Source of the DNA: Nocardioides panacisoli | GTDB lineage: Bacteria; Actinomycetota; Actinomycetes; Propionibacteriales; Nocardioidaceae | Direction of reading: 5' to 3' | Length of the DNA: 64,000 nucleotides | NCBI RefSeq assembly: GCF_019448235.1 | Contig: NZ_CP080409.1 | Location: 1,612,001 to 1,676,000 of the forward strand | Shown: positions 18,298 through 30,107 of the stretch, one piece after another | How positions within the stretch are numbered: the stretch's first letter is position 1 | Layout of the letters: each line of letters begins with the position of its first letter | Notes under the pieces: generated by a model | Databases searched by the model: none | What the model was told of the DNA's origin: nothing | Seen by the model: the letters and a program-made list of their open reading frames with translations, nothing else | Made by a program: the position numbers and the translations under genes

Positions 18298-19154
18298 CGG
18301 CTCCTCCGTCCGCTCGGGATGGTGTCCTCGGCCACGGCCACCGGGGACAGCGAGTCCAGGGTGTCCTCGACCACGGCCCGGTCCCCCACCGAGACCACGT
18401 CGACGATCACCACGGTGACGTTGTCGTGCCCGCCCGCCTCGACGGCGCGGCGCACCAGCAGGTCGACCGCGGCCGCCGACCCCGGCTCGTCGCCCAGGAC
18501 CTGCGAGATCGAGTGCTCGCTGAGCTCCCCGGTCAGTCCGTCGCTGCACAGCAGCAGCCGGGCGCCGGCCTCGACCGGGACCAGGGAGAACTCGGGCCCG
18601 GTGCCGCCGGTGCCGCCCAGCGCACGAGTGATCACGTGGCGCTCGGGGTGGACCCGTGCCTCCTCCTCGGTGATCTCCCCGTCGTCGACCATCTCCTGCA
18701 CGATCGAGTGGTCCGTGGTGATCCGCACCAGGGTGCCCCGGCGCCACTGGTAGGCGCGGGAGTCGCCCTCGTGGGCGATGGCCCAGTAGCCCCGTCCGGA
18801 CTGCTCGACGTACGCCGCCGCGAGCACCGTGGAGCCCGGCGAGACCCGTTCGGTGGCGAGCGACCGGATCCGGACGCGGGCGTTCGCAATGCAGTTCTCG
18901 AGGTCCGTGGGCGCGACGTGGTCACGACCGACCAGCGCCTCGAACTCCTCCACGACGATGGCTGAGGCGATGTCGCCCCGCTCGTAGCCGCCCATGCCGT
19001 CGGCGACGACGAAGACCGGCGGACCAGCGAGGAAGGAGTCCTCGTTGACGGCGCGCACCTGGCCGACGTGGGTGTCGGCGGAGTACTGCAACTGCGTCGT
19101 CGTCCCCGTCGCGGGTGGGGACCATCGCACGTCGGACAGTTCGTCAGCCGTCAC
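18294..19154 (-). CDS. PP2C-family Ser/Thr protein phosphatase
   Basis: 286 residues. Start taken as GTG 19154 because GGAAGGA sits 9 nt upstream; longer in-frame starts would cross the promoter region. All PP2C metal-binding motifs are present: VRAVNEDSFL, FVVADGMGGY, GDSRAYQW, CSDGLTGELSE and GGHDNVTVV, so it should be an active Mn2+/Mg2+-dependent phosphatase reversing the action of the kinase two genes downstream. Soluble, no membrane segment, unlike mycobacterial PstP. It is the first gene of the long operon and corresponds to the PP2C (PrpC) member of the PFNA cluster. Confidence 0.94.
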   Translation of the reverse strand: MTADELSDVRWSPPATGTTTQLQYSADTHVGQVRAVNEDSFLAGPPVFVVADGMGGYERGDIASAIVVEEFEALVGRDHVAPTDLENCIANARVRIRSLATERVSPGSTVLAAAYVEQSGRGYWAIAHEGDSRAYQWRRGTLVRITTDHSIVQEMVDDGEITEEEARVHPERHVITRALGGTGGTGPEFSLVPVEAGARLLLCSDGLTGELSEHSISQVLGDEPGSAAAVDLLVRRAVEAGGHDNVTVVIVDVVSVGDRAVVEDTLDSLSPVAVAEDTIPSGRRSR

Positions 19155-19200
19155 TGGGCAGCGTCCTTCCTGCGTCCCCCATGGGCGTACACCGGCCCAC

Positions 19201-19206
19201 ATACTA
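19201..19206 (-). promoter_or_regulatory. candidate -10 element of the phospho-signalling operon
   Basis: On the minus strand the hexamer TAGTAT fits the actinobacterial -10 consensus and would place the start of transcription near 19194, about 40 nt before the PP2C start codon. No convincing -35 hexamer lies 16-18 bp upstream. It is in the only clear gap (112 bp) ahead of the operon. Prediction only. Confidence 0.35.
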
Positions 19207-19266
19207 GGGCGCGAAGGACGCCTCACGCGATGGGGACGACTCCCCATCGGGCGATCCCGCCGCCGC

Positions 19267-19566
19267 TCACGCGCCGACGGGCGTGGACTCGGCACGGACG
19301 AACCGGTGCAACCGGGTCAGGTGGAGCAGGCGCCGGATCGGGGCCGAGGCTCCCCGGAGCCTGACCTGCCGTCCCGCGCGGCAGCTGGCCGCCGCGAGCA
19401 TCCGCAGGGCGGTCGCGTCCACGGCGGTCACGTCCGCGACGTCCAGCACGGCCCGGTCGCCGTACCGGTCCAGGTGCCGGTGGACCTCCCCGCGGATCGC
19501 GGCGGTCGAGCGTCCCGTCAGGTCGCCCGACAACCGCAGCGTGGTGCCGTCAGCCATGATGTCCAT
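19267..19566 (-). CDS. STAS-domain protein (anti-sigma-factor-antagonist-like)
   Basis: 99 residues; the ATG at 19566 follows GAGAGGGACAC. The single STAS domain has the expected N-terminal LSGDLTG strand and the AVLDVADVTAVDATALRML core. In SpoIIAA/RsbV relatives this core reads D-S-S-G-L with a phosphorylatable Ser; here it is D-A-T-A-L, so the Ser is gone and only a Thr is left. It may therefore be a non-phosphorylatable or Thr-controlled antagonist, or a protein-interaction STAS domain with another role. It is transcribed toward the PP2C operon with a 112-bp gap and is divergent from the cobalamin adenosyltransferase gene. No partner anti-sigma kinase is visible nearby. Confidence 0.8.
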   Translation of the reverse strand: MDIMADGTTLRLSGDLTGRSTAAIRGEVHRHLDRYGDRAVLDVADVTAVDATALRMLAAASCRAGRQVRLRGASAPIRRLLHLTRLHRFVRAESTPVGA

Positions 19567-19705
19567 GTGTCCCTCTCGGTGGGGGCACACCCCGAGAACT
19601 GGGTGCTTCCACCCCTCCAGACGCACGACGGCCCGGTTTGGTTGCATCCCGGCGGCAACGAGATCCTCGGGAGCACCCGCGGACCGGCACGAGACAGGAG
19701 CAACA

Positions 19706-20341
19706 GTGGTCAACCTGACCCGCATCTACACCCGCACCGGGGACGCCGGCGAGACGCGCCTGGGCGACATGAGCCTCGCCGCCAAGACCGACCTGCGGCT
19801 CGAGGCCTACGCCAACTCCGACGAGGCCAACGCCCACCTCGGCGTGGCCGTGGCCACCGGCGGGCTGGACGCGGACGTGGTGGCCGTGCTCCATCACGTC
19901 CAGAACGACCTCTTCGACGTCGGGGCGGACCTGTCCAACCCCGTCACCCCCGATCCCGAGTACCCGCCGCTGCGGGTCGAGCAGGACTACGTCGACCGGC
20001 TCGAGGAGTGGTGCGACCGCTACAACGAGGACCTGCCGAAGTTGCGCTCGTTCATCCTCAACGGCGGGACCCCCGCCGCGGCACACCTCCATGTCGCGCG
20101 CACCGTCACCCGCCGTGCCGAGCGGGCCGGCTGGGCGGCGTACGCCGAGCACGGCGAGACGATGAACAAGCTGGCCATCACCTACCTCAACCGGCTCTCC
20201 GACCTGCTGTTCATCCTGGCGCGGTACGCGAACCGGGCGGAGGGGGACGTGCTGTGGGTGCCCGGCGGTGAGCGGACGGAGCGAGGAACGAGCGGAGTCC
20301 GCGACACCGCGGACCAGCGCGGCGGTGAGCGGGGCCGATGA
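19706..20341 (+). CDS. PduO-type cob(I)yrinic acid a,c-diamide adenosyltransferase
   Basis: 211 residues; GTG start at 19706 with GACAGGAG upstream. The N-terminal RIYTRTGDAGETRLGD motif binds ATP, and the conserved helical R-x-x-x-R-R-A-E-R (ARTVTRRAERAG) and LNRLSDLLF motifs are typical of PduO/MMAB enzymes, which transfer the adenosyl group of ATP to cob(I)alamin to make coenzyme B12. The enzyme proper ends near WVPGG; the last 23 or so residues (ERTERGTSGVRD... to ERGR) are Arg/Gly-rich and appear to come from a short repeat insertion. The stop overlaps the next start as ATGA, although the next gene is functionally unrelated. Confidence 0.92.
   Translation: MVNLTRIYTRTGDAGETRLGDMSLAAKTDLRLEAYANSDEANAHLGVAVATGGLDADVVAVLHHVQNDLFDVGADLSNPVTPDPEYPPLRVEQDYVDRLEEWCDRYNEDLPKLRSFILNGGTPAAAHLHVARTVTRRAERAGWAAYAEHGETMNKLAITYLNRLSDLLFILARYANRAEGDVLWVPGGERTERGTSGVRDTADQRGGERGR
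20264..20332 (+). repeat. 12-bp direct repeats flanking a hairpin inside the adenosyltransferase 3' end
   Basis: GGCGGTGAGCGG occurs at 20264-20275 and again at 20321-20332. Between them lies a perfect 7-bp hairpin (GTCCGCG at 20297-20303, loop ACAC, CGCGGAC at 20308-20314). The 57-bp interval is a multiple of three, so the reading frame survives; removing one repeat plus the interval would leave the tail VPGGERGR. This looks like a small REP-like insertion in the coding end. Confidence 0.6.
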
Positions 20342-21285
20342 CCCGGCGGCGCCGCACCGTCGCGGCCGTCCTCGCGGCGGCCACGTTGCTCGCTGCCTGC
20401 AGCAACGGACCGGACGGGGCGCCGGGCACCGCGGGGCCGGACGCACCGGCTCCGTCCGCGGTGGAGACCACTTCACCGCCCCGCTTCGACCCGCAGGAGC
20501 CGGCCGACGGTCCGGCAGACCTCGCCCGGCGGGTCACCGACGCCGAGGACGCCGTACGCCGCTCGGCAACGCCGGGCGAGCAGGTCCGGGCGGCGGCGTT
20601 CGAGCTCCAGGTGCTCTACCGCCAGCTGGGGCGGCGTGGCGGATGGCACGACCGGGTGGTCGCGGCGGTGCCGCCGCGCCACCGGGACACGGTGCGTGCC
20701 CACATCACCGCACGGACCGAGCTCCGGTCGATGCACAGCTCGCTGTCGGACACGCTGCCCGCGTGGCGGATCGTCGACCCGGCGCCGGCGGCGCAGCTGC
20801 GCCGCCACTACCGCGACGCCGAGGCGGAGTTCGGGGTGCCGTGGGAAGTGCTCGCGGCGGTCAACCTCGTCGAGACCGGCATGGGCCGTATCCGCGGGAC
20901 CTCGGTGGCCGGCGCGCAGGGACCGATGCAGTTCATCCCCTCCACCTGGGACGCGTTCGGCCGGGGCGACATCAACGATCCGCGGGACGCCATCATGGCC
21001 GCGGCCCGCTACCTCGCCCACAACGGTGGGGGTTCGGGCCGCATCGACAACGCCCTGTTCCGCTACAACAACCACCCGGCGTACGTCGCCGCGGTGAAGG
21101 CGTGGGCATCGATCATGACCGAGGACGCGCGCGCATTCCGCGGTTTCTACCACTGGCGCATCATCTACCTGTCCGAGGTCGGCGACGTCTGGCTCCCGGT
21201 GGGCTACGACCGCGCCGATCCCGTCCCGGTGCGGCGCTACCTGCGCGAGAACCCCGGCCACCGGCTCAGCACCGCCACCAGCTGA
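20338..21285 (+). CDS. lytic transglycosylase lipoprotein (SLT domain)
   Basis: 315 residues. Lipoprotein signal with basic MTRRRR start and lipobox LLAAC (Cys20). After a Pro/Ala-rich linker, the C-terminal domain (about 150-270) is a Slt/MltB-like fold: VNLVETGMGRI with catalytic Glu179, then AGAQGPMQFIPSTWDAFG and ALFRYNN. It should cleave peptidoglycan glycan strands with 1,6-anhydro end formation at the outer face of the membrane. Similar proteins serve in wall remodelling or resuscitation. The start overlaps the stop of the adenosyltransferase gene. It converges on the LysE gene with a 21-bp gap. Confidence 0.88.
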   Translation: MTRRRRTVAAVLAAATLLAACSNGPDGAPGTAGPDAPAPSAVETTSPPRFDPQEPADGPADLARRVTDAEDAVRRSATPGEQVRAAAFELQVLYRQLGRRGGWHDRVVAAVPPRHRDTVRAHITARTELRSMHSSLSDTLPAWRIVDPAPAAQLRRHYRDAEAEFGVPWEVLAAVNLVETGMGRIRGTSVAGAQGPMQFIPSTWDAFGRGDINDPRDAIMAAARYLAHNGGGSGRIDNALFRYNNHPAYVAAVKAWASIMTEDARAFRGFYHWRIIYLSEVGDVWLPVGYDRADPVPVRRYLRENPGHRLSTATS

Positions 21286-21306
21286 CCGGTCCCGGGCCGC
21301 ACGCGC

Positions 21307-21954
21307 TCAGTGCGTCGAGCCACTGCCCTGCAGCACGAGGGTGGCGCCCAGGCCGATCATCATCGTGCCGCCGGTCGCGCCGAGGGCGTCGAGACGATGG
21401 GGGCGACGGGCGAACCAGGTGCGCGCCTTGCCGGCCGCCAGCGCCCAGATCGAGTCCGAGAGCACCGCGAGCACGCCGAACAGCACGCCCAGGACGACGA
21501 CCTGCGGCGCCGCGGGTGCCCCGGCGGTGACGAACTGCGGCAGGAAGGCGGCGAAGAAGACGATCGTCTTCGGGTTCGTCGCGCCGACCACCAGGCCGGT
21601 GCGGACCGAACGCCACGCCGGCGCCCGCTCCATCGCCACGTCGAGCTCCAGCGCCGCCCGTGCGGCTCCACGGTGCCGGATCGCCTGGACGCCGAGGTAG
21701 ACCACGTAGCCCGCGCCGAGGACCTTCAGCACGGTGAACGCGGTCGAGGAGGCCGCCACGAGTGCGCCGAGCCCGACCGCGACGCACACGACCTGGAGCA
21801 CCAGGCCGAGGGCGTTGCCCACGACCGAGAGGAGGGCGTCGCGCCGCCCCACGGTCAGCGCGCGCCCGATGGTGAACAACAGGCTCGGGCCGGGCACCTG
21901 GATGAACAGCAGGGAGGCGACCGCGAAGGCGAGGAACTGGCTGGTCGTCGGCAC
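21307..21954 (-). CDS. LysE/RhtB-family amino-acid exporter
   Basis: 215 residues with GTG start at 21954. About six hydrophobic segments and the family signature near the N-terminus (QVPGPSLLFTIGRAL) and centre (GATNPKTIVFFAAFLPQF) identify the LysE/RhtB translocator family, which exports amino acids such as lysine, homoserine or threonine. The substrate cannot be told from sequence. It stands alone, divergent from the M6 protease gene. Confidence 0.9.
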   Translation of the reverse strand: MPTTSQFLAFAVASLLFIQVPGPSLLFTIGRALTVGRRDALLSVVGNALGLVLQVVCVAVGLGALVAASSTAFTVLKVLGAGYVVYLGVQAIRHRGAARAALELDVAMERAPAWRSVRTGLVVGATNPKTIVFFAAFLPQFVTAGAPAAPQVVVLGVLFGVLAVLSDSIWALAAGKARTWFARRPHRLDALGATGGTMMIGLGATLVLQGSGSTH

Positions 21955-22023
21955 GGCGCAAGTATCGCCGCTCCCCCGTCGTCGGCACCAGTCGCGCGCG
22001 ACCAAATGAGTCCGTTCAGGGTG

Positions 22024-22052
22024 TGTTCAAGATCATTTAAGGCGTCTAGAGT
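22024..22052 (+). promoter_or_regulatory. candidate promoter of the M6 metalloprotease gene
   Basis: TGTTCA (22024-22029), a 17-bp spacer and TAGAGT (22047-22052) form a plausible actinobacterial sigma-70-type promoter. Transcription would start near 22059, leaving a leader of about 64 nt before the GTG at 22123. The surrounding stretch is notably AT-richer than the genes. Confidence 0.45.
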
Positions 22053-22122
22053 CGGTCCACCGGTCGACTCGGCGGCACGGACCGCGGAGTCGTTTTCATC
22101 TCGGAACTGAAGGGAACACTTC

Positions 22123-24570
22123 GTGAGAATCTCGAGGAAGGCTGCCGGACTGATCAGTCTGGCTTTCGCCGCCACCGGGCTCAGCGTGACCTACGCTGAC
22201 GGCCCGGCGACCGCCACACCCCCGGTGGTCGGCCAACCCGATCCGGACACGGCCACGCCGACCGACGCGCTGCCGAACCCGATCTCGGACAAGCAGGACC
22301 GCCTCCGGCAGGAGGCCGTGGCCCAGGTGCTCAAGGGTGAGACCAAGCCGCGCCGCATCAACGGCAACCGGGTGGTGCGTCTGGGTGACGAGCCGGCCGC
22401 GGCGACGTCCCAGCGGGGCCACACCCGGCGCTCGCAGGCCAAGACCGAGCGCCAGCCGCAGTACGTCGAGCTCGACAACGAGCGCACCGACCGCGTGTTC
22501 GTGTTCCTGGTCGAGTTCGGCGACGAGCGCCACCCCGACTTCCCCGACCAGGACACCGACCCCGACACCGAGGGTCCGGCGAGGTTCGACGGACCGCGCT
22601 TCAACGAGATCCCCGAGCCCGGTCCGAACGACAACACCACCCAGTGGGAGCCCGAGTACGACCGGGAGTACTACGAGGACCTCTACTTCGGTGAGGGCCA
22701 GGGCGTGGAGTCGCTCAAGACCTACTACGAGAAGCAGTCCTCGGGTCGCTACTCCGTCGAGGGCAACGTCACCGAGTTCACCAAGGTCCAGTACAACCAG
22801 GCGCGCTACGGCCGGAGCAACGGCGAGCCGTGCGCCGGGATCGTGTGCAACAACACCTGGGCGCTGATCGAGGACGGCATGGAGCAGTGGGTCGAGGACC
22901 AGCGTGCTGCCGGCAAGTCCGACGCAGCGATCCGCGAGGAACTGGCGACCTTCGACGTCCGTGACCGCTACGACTACGACGGCGACGGCAACTTCGACGA
23001 GCCCGACGGTTACCTCGACCGCTTCCAGATCGTCCACGCCGGCGGCGACCAGGCCGACGGTGACCCGATCTACGGCGAGGACGCCATCTGGAGCCACCGC
23101 TGGTACACCAACTACCAGGACTTCGGACAGACGGGTCCCTCGGAGAACCTCTCCGGCGGCACCGAGATCGGTGACACCGGCCTGTGGGTCGGTGACTACA
23201 CCGTGCAGCCCGAGAACGGCGGGCTGTCGGTCATCGCCCACGAGTACGGCCACGACCTCGGCCTGCCCGACCACTACGACACCGCCGCGAGCGGCGACAA
23301 CCCCGTCAGCTGGTGGACACTGATGGCCCAGAGCCGCGTGTCGGCGAAGGGCGACCAGGGCCTCGGCACCCGTGCCGCCGACCTGGGTGTGTGGGACAAG
23401 CTGCAGCTGGGCTGGCTCGACTACGAGACGGTCGTCGCGGGCCAGAACCGCAAGATCGACCTCGGCCCCCACGAGTACAACTCGCCGCGGGCGCAGGGCG
23501 TGGCCGTGGTGCTGCCCGACAAGGAGGTCACCACTGACCTGCCCGATCCCGCCGAGGGCGAGCAGCAGTGGTGGAGCGGCTCCGGCGACGACTACACGGC
23601 CACGATGTCGCGTGCCGACCTCGAGGTACCCGCTGCGGGTGCCCAGCTGGACCTGAAGCTGAACTACAACATCGAGGAGGACTACGACTACGGCTACCTC
23701 GAGGTCGAGGTCCCGGCCGGGAGCGGCAACTGGACCACGCTGCCGACCGACCAGTTCGACGACGACGGTGACGGCGCCGCGGTGGAGGACGGCATCGACG
23801 GCGTCAGCGGTGGCTACGTCGACGCCAGCTACGACCTGACGCCCTACGCCGGCCAGACGATCGGCTTCCGCGCCCAGTACCGCACCGACGGTGCCGTGCA
23901 GGGCCAGGACCCCGAGCTGGACTGGTCCGGGCTGTTCGTCGACGACATCGTCCTCACCTCCGGTGGCCAGACGCTGTTCGCCGACGGTGCGGAGAACCCG
24001 CCGAACGGGTGGAGCCTCAACGGGTTCCAGGCCGTGGGCGGGGAGCAGACCCAGGAGTTCGACCAGTTCTACCTGGCGAGCAACCGGGCGTACGTGTCCT
24101 ACGACCGCTACCTCGAGACGGGCCCGTACAACTTCGGGTTCCCCGAGCAGCCTGACCGGGCGGAGCACTTCCCGTACCAGAACGGACTGCTGGTCAACTA
24201 CTGGGACACCTCCTACACCGACAACAACACCAGCCAGCACCCCGGCCACGGCCTGGTGCTGCCGGTCGATGCCCACCCCGAGGTCGACTACAACCTCGAG
24301 GGTGAGGCGTGGCGTGGTCGTATCCAGACCTACGACGCGCCGTTCGGCAAGGAGCGCGTTGACTCCTTCCCCCTCCACGTGGACGGCAAGCGCAGCTACG
24401 TGCGCGGCGGCAAGGGCAACAACGTCTTCAAGGACAACGACCCCGACCGCTACTACGCGCCGTACGCCGAGGCGGGCATGGAGCGGATCGGCGTCAAGGT
24501 CGCCGGCGCCGGGGTGAAGATCAAGGTGCTCAAGCAGAAGGGACCGCGGATGACGATTCGCGTCAGGTGA
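22123..24570 (+). CDS. secreted M6-family metalloprotease (immune inhibitor A-like)
   Basis: 815 residues; GTG start at 22123 with AAGGGA 8 nt upstream. Sec signal peptide (MRISRKAAGLISLAFAATGL) and a propeptide-like region to about 120. The catalytic domain contains the zinc motif IAHEYGHDLGLPDHYD (His373, Glu374, His377) and a downstream WWTLMAQS segment, both characteristic of peptidase family M6. The C-terminal 300 residues are acidic and beta-rich (VDDIVLTSGGQTLF), like the InhA accessory domains. It should be an extracellular protease; substrates unknown. Single gene with its own promoter and terminator. Confidence 0.92.
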   Translation: MRISRKAAGLISLAFAATGLSVTYADGPATATPPVVGQPDPDTATPTDALPNPISDKQDRLRQEAVAQVLKGETKPRRINGNRVVRLGDEPAAATSQRGHTRRSQAKTERQPQYVELDNERTDRVFVFLVEFGDERHPDFPDQDTDPDTEGPARFDGPRFNEIPEPGPNDNTTQWEPEYDREYYEDLYFGEGQGVESLKTYYEKQSSGRYSVEGNVTEFTKVQYNQARYGRSNGEPCAGIVCNNTWALIEDGMEQWVEDQRAAGKSDAAIREELATFDVRDRYDYDGDGNFDEPDGYLDRFQIVHAGGDQADGDPIYGEDAIWSHRWYTNYQDFGQTGPSENLSGGTEIGDTGLWVGDYTVQPENGGLSVIAHEYGHDLGLPDHYDTAASGDNPVSWWTLMAQSRVSAKGDQGLGTRAADLGVWDKLQLGWLDYETVVAGQNRKIDLGPHEYNSPRAQGVAVVLPDKEVTTDLPDPAEGEQQWWSGSGDDYTATMSRADLEVPAAGAQLDLKLNYNIEEDYDYGYLEVEVPAGSGNWTTLPTDQFDDDGDGAAVEDGIDGVSGGYVDASYDLTPYAGQTIGFRAQYRTDGAVQGQDPELDWSGLFVDDIVLTSGGQTLFADGAENPPNGWSLNGFQAVGGEQTQEFDQFYLASNRAYVSYDRYLETGPYNFGFPEQPDRAEHFPYQNGLLVNYWDTSYTDNNTSQHPGHGLVLPVDAHPEVDYNLEGEAWRGRIQTYDAPFGKERVDSFPLHVDGKRSYVRGGKGNNVFKDNDPDRYYAPYAEAGMERIGVKVAGAGVKIKVLKQKGPRMTIRVR

Positions 24571-24635
24571 CCTCCCCCGGCGGGAGGTGACCGACCGGCG
24601 CCCCGCGGGTCCTGCGTGTCAGGAACCGCGGGGCG
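24570..24635. terminator. tandem hairpins, bidirectional terminator
   Basis: First hairpin: ACCTCCC (24570-24576), loop CCGGC, GGGAGGT (24582-24588). Second and stronger: CGCCCCGCGG (24599-24608) pairs perfectly with CCGCGGGGCG (24626-24635), with an inner TCCTG/CAGGA stem and loop CGTGT. It lies between convergent genes and can serve both strands. No U-run follows, as is usual in high-GC actinobacteria. The stop codon of the facing lipoprotein gene (24619-24621) sits inside the second hairpin. Confidence 0.7.
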
Positions 24636-25050
24636 TCGTCATGTCACCGACCACCACGACGACCGGGTGACCGGAGTGCTCGCGGTCCGGACGCGACTGG
24701 CCCGTCACCCGGACGGACTGGTCGACGCGGAGCGCGGTCACGTCACCGCCGACGAGCGCCCAGCGCACCCCGTTGCCGTCCTCGAGCACGGCGTGGTCAT
24801 CACCCACCGAGACGACCACGCCGACCAGGCGCACCTTGGTACCCGCATCGGAGGGCGTCGTCGGCGGGCGGGTGGGGGCGGCCGACGTGGGCAGCGGCGT
24901 CGCCGTTCCGGGGCTCGTGGCAGGCTCGCCGTCGTCCGACGCTCGCTGCGTCGCATCGCCACAGGCGGTGATGCCCAGGCAGAGGACCACGAGCGCCACG
25001 AGGCCCGGGGCACACCAGGACGGGACCTGGCGGGTGCGGGGAACGGTCAT
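24619..25050 (-). CDS. small putative lipoprotein, OB-like C-terminal domain
   Basis: 143 residues. Signal with lipobox ITAC (Cys30), a Pro/Thr-rich linker (about 38-70) and a compact beta-rich domain (KVRLVGVVVSVGDDHAVLED and WALVGGDVTALRVDQSVRVT) that looks like an OB-fold of the kind found in small envelope proteins. I do not recognise a named family. The stop codon is embedded in the bidirectional terminator. Likely anchored on the outer face of the membrane. Role unknown. Confidence 0.7.
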   Translation of the reverse strand: MTVPRTRQVPSWCAPGLVALVVLCLGITACGDATQRASDDGEPATSPGTATPLPTSAAPTRPPTTPSDAGTKVRLVGVVVSVGDDHAVLEDGNGVRWALVGGDVTALRVDQSVRVTGQSRPDREHSGHPVVVVVGDMTTPRGS

Positions 25051-25110
25051 GACTCTGGGACGTACGACGTCCGCCGCCGGTTCCCGGCCGGCCCCGGTTC
25101 GGATCCGACC

Positions 25111-25557
25111 TCAGGCGAGCCGGTTCCAGTCGGTGCCGGGGGGTCGCGCCTCCAGCCAGGCCTGGAAGCCCATCAGCGAGGCGGCGCTCATGGCGAACTC
25201 GACCTCGCCGTCCGGCGACCCGCACCGGATCACGAGGTGGTCGGGGTACAACGAGGCCTGCTCGGCCCCCATCGGTTCGCGGCGGCCGTCGTAGCTGAGC
25301 TGGTCGCGCTCCCAGACAACCTTGGGCCCGGGCCACAGCGTGAAGATGCGGAACCACTCCAGGCGCTCCCCGGAGTAGCGTCCCAGCCCCAGCACCCAGC
25401 CCCGGCCCGACTGCTCGGGCCGGAGCCGGTGGCTGAGTTCGAACGTGCCACCGTGACGTGCCAGGAGCCGGCGTCGGAGCACCATGCCCAGCACGGCGGC
25501 CACGGCGAGGAGCAGCATCAAGCCGCAGAACTGCAGCAGCCACTCCCACCACGTCAT
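25111..25557 (-). CDS. DUF2550 family membrane protein
   Basis: 148 residues, ATG start. One N-terminal membrane segment (FCGLMLLLAVAAVLGMVL) and a cytoplasmic domain with GLGRYSGERLEWFRIFTLWP and a YPDHLVIRC stretch, matching the DUF2550 family encoded directly after atpC in many actinobacteria. Function unknown. The gap to atpC is 12 bp, so it is co-transcribed with the ATP synthase operon. Confidence 0.88.
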   Translation of the reverse strand: MTWWEWLLQFCGLMLLLAVAAVLGMVLRRRLLARHGGTFELSHRLRPEQSGRGWVLGLGRYSGERLEWFRIFTLWPGPKVVWERDQLSYDGRREPMGAEQASLYPDHLVIRCGSPDGEVEFAMSAASLMGFQAWLEARPPGTDWNRLA

Positions 25558-25569
25558 GTCAGCGACGCA

Positions 25570-27485
<1,916 letters not shown>

Positions 27486-28388
27486 TCAGTCGTTGGCAGC
27501 CTGGGCGTCGGCCAACGCATTGACGCCACCGACGATCTCGCTGATCTCCTGGGTGATGCCGGCCTGGCGCGCCTGGTTGGCGATCCGGGTGAACTTCTTG
27601 ATGAGCTCGTCGGCGTTGTCGGTCGCCGCCTTCATCGCCTTCTGGCGCGCGGCGAGCTCGGAGGCCGCCGCCTGCAGCAGGCAGAAGAAGATCCGGCTCT
27701 GCACGTACTGGGGCAGCAGCGAGTCCAGCACCGACTCCGGGGACGGCTCGAACTCGTACAGCGGCAGCAGGTCGGCGTCGTCGGGAGTCTCCTCGCCCTC
27801 GACCACCGACAGCGGCAGCAGGCGAATCGCGGTCGGCTCCTGCACCAGCATCGACTTGAACCGGGTGTAGACCACGTGGACCTCGTCGACCCCCTCGTCG
27901 TCGACGAAGGTGTCGATGAGCGTCTGGCCGATCTCGGCCGCGACGTCATAGGTCGGCTGGTCGGAGAACCCGGTCCAGGACTGCACGACCGGGCGCTGGC
28001 GGAACTTGAAGTACGCCTCACCCTTGCGGCCGGTGATGTAGTGCTGGACGTCCTTGCCCTCCTCACGGAGGAGAGTCGTGAGCCGGTCGGCCTCCTTGAG
28101 CACGCTCGAGGAGTACGCACCGGCCAGTCCACGGTCGCTGGTCACGATCAGCACGGCGGCACGCCGCGGCTCCTCCGGCTCGGTGGTCAGCGGGTGGTCC
28201 ACGTTGGAGTACGTGGCCACCGCCGACACCGCGCGGGTGAGCTCGTGGGCATACGGCGCCGCCGCCTTGGCCCGCTGCTGGGCCTTGATGATCCGCGACG
28301 CAGCAATGAGCTCCATGGCGCGCGTGATCTTCTTCATCGACTCCGTCGACTTGATCCGCGCACGGTACTCACGCAGCGATACAGCCAT
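27486..28388 (-). CDS. atpG: F1Fo ATP synthase subunit gamma
   Basis: 300 residues. The N-terminal helix ([20 protein letters not shown]) and the C-terminal helix ([20 protein letters not shown]) that form the rotating coiled coil in F1 are conserved. Residues 190-225 include an acidic loop ([18 protein letters not shown]) of the actinobacterial type. Gap of 33 bp to atpA. Confidence 0.98.
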   Translation of the reverse strand: MAVSLREYRARIKSTESMKKITRAMELIAASRIIKAQQRAKAAAPYAHELTRAVSAVATYSNVDHPLTTEPEEPRRAAVLIVTSDRGLAGAYSSSVLKEADRLTTLLREEGKDVQHYITGRKGEAYFKFRQRPVVQSWTGFSDQPTYDVAAEIGQTLIDTFVDDEGVDEVHVVYTRFKSMLVQEPTAIRLLPLSVVEGEETPDDADLLPLYEFEPSPESVLDSLLPQYVQSRIFFCLLQAAASELAARQKAMKAATDNADELIKKFTRIANQARQAGITQEISEIVGGVNALADAQAAND

Positions 28389-28421
28389 CAGCGACCACCC
28401 TTGTCTTCGTTGCGCACGCCG

Positions 28422-30056
<1,635 letters not shown>

Positions 30057-30107
30057 CGTCTCGTCCTTCTCTCTCGGATTCGTGGGTCGAATGTCAGGGT
30101 CGCTGGA

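Noticed and set aside
22096..24378. Minus-strand open frame of 760 codons opposite the M6 protease
   Set aside because: Val/Leu/Gly-rich phantom without motifs; the plus frame has signal peptide and HExxH.
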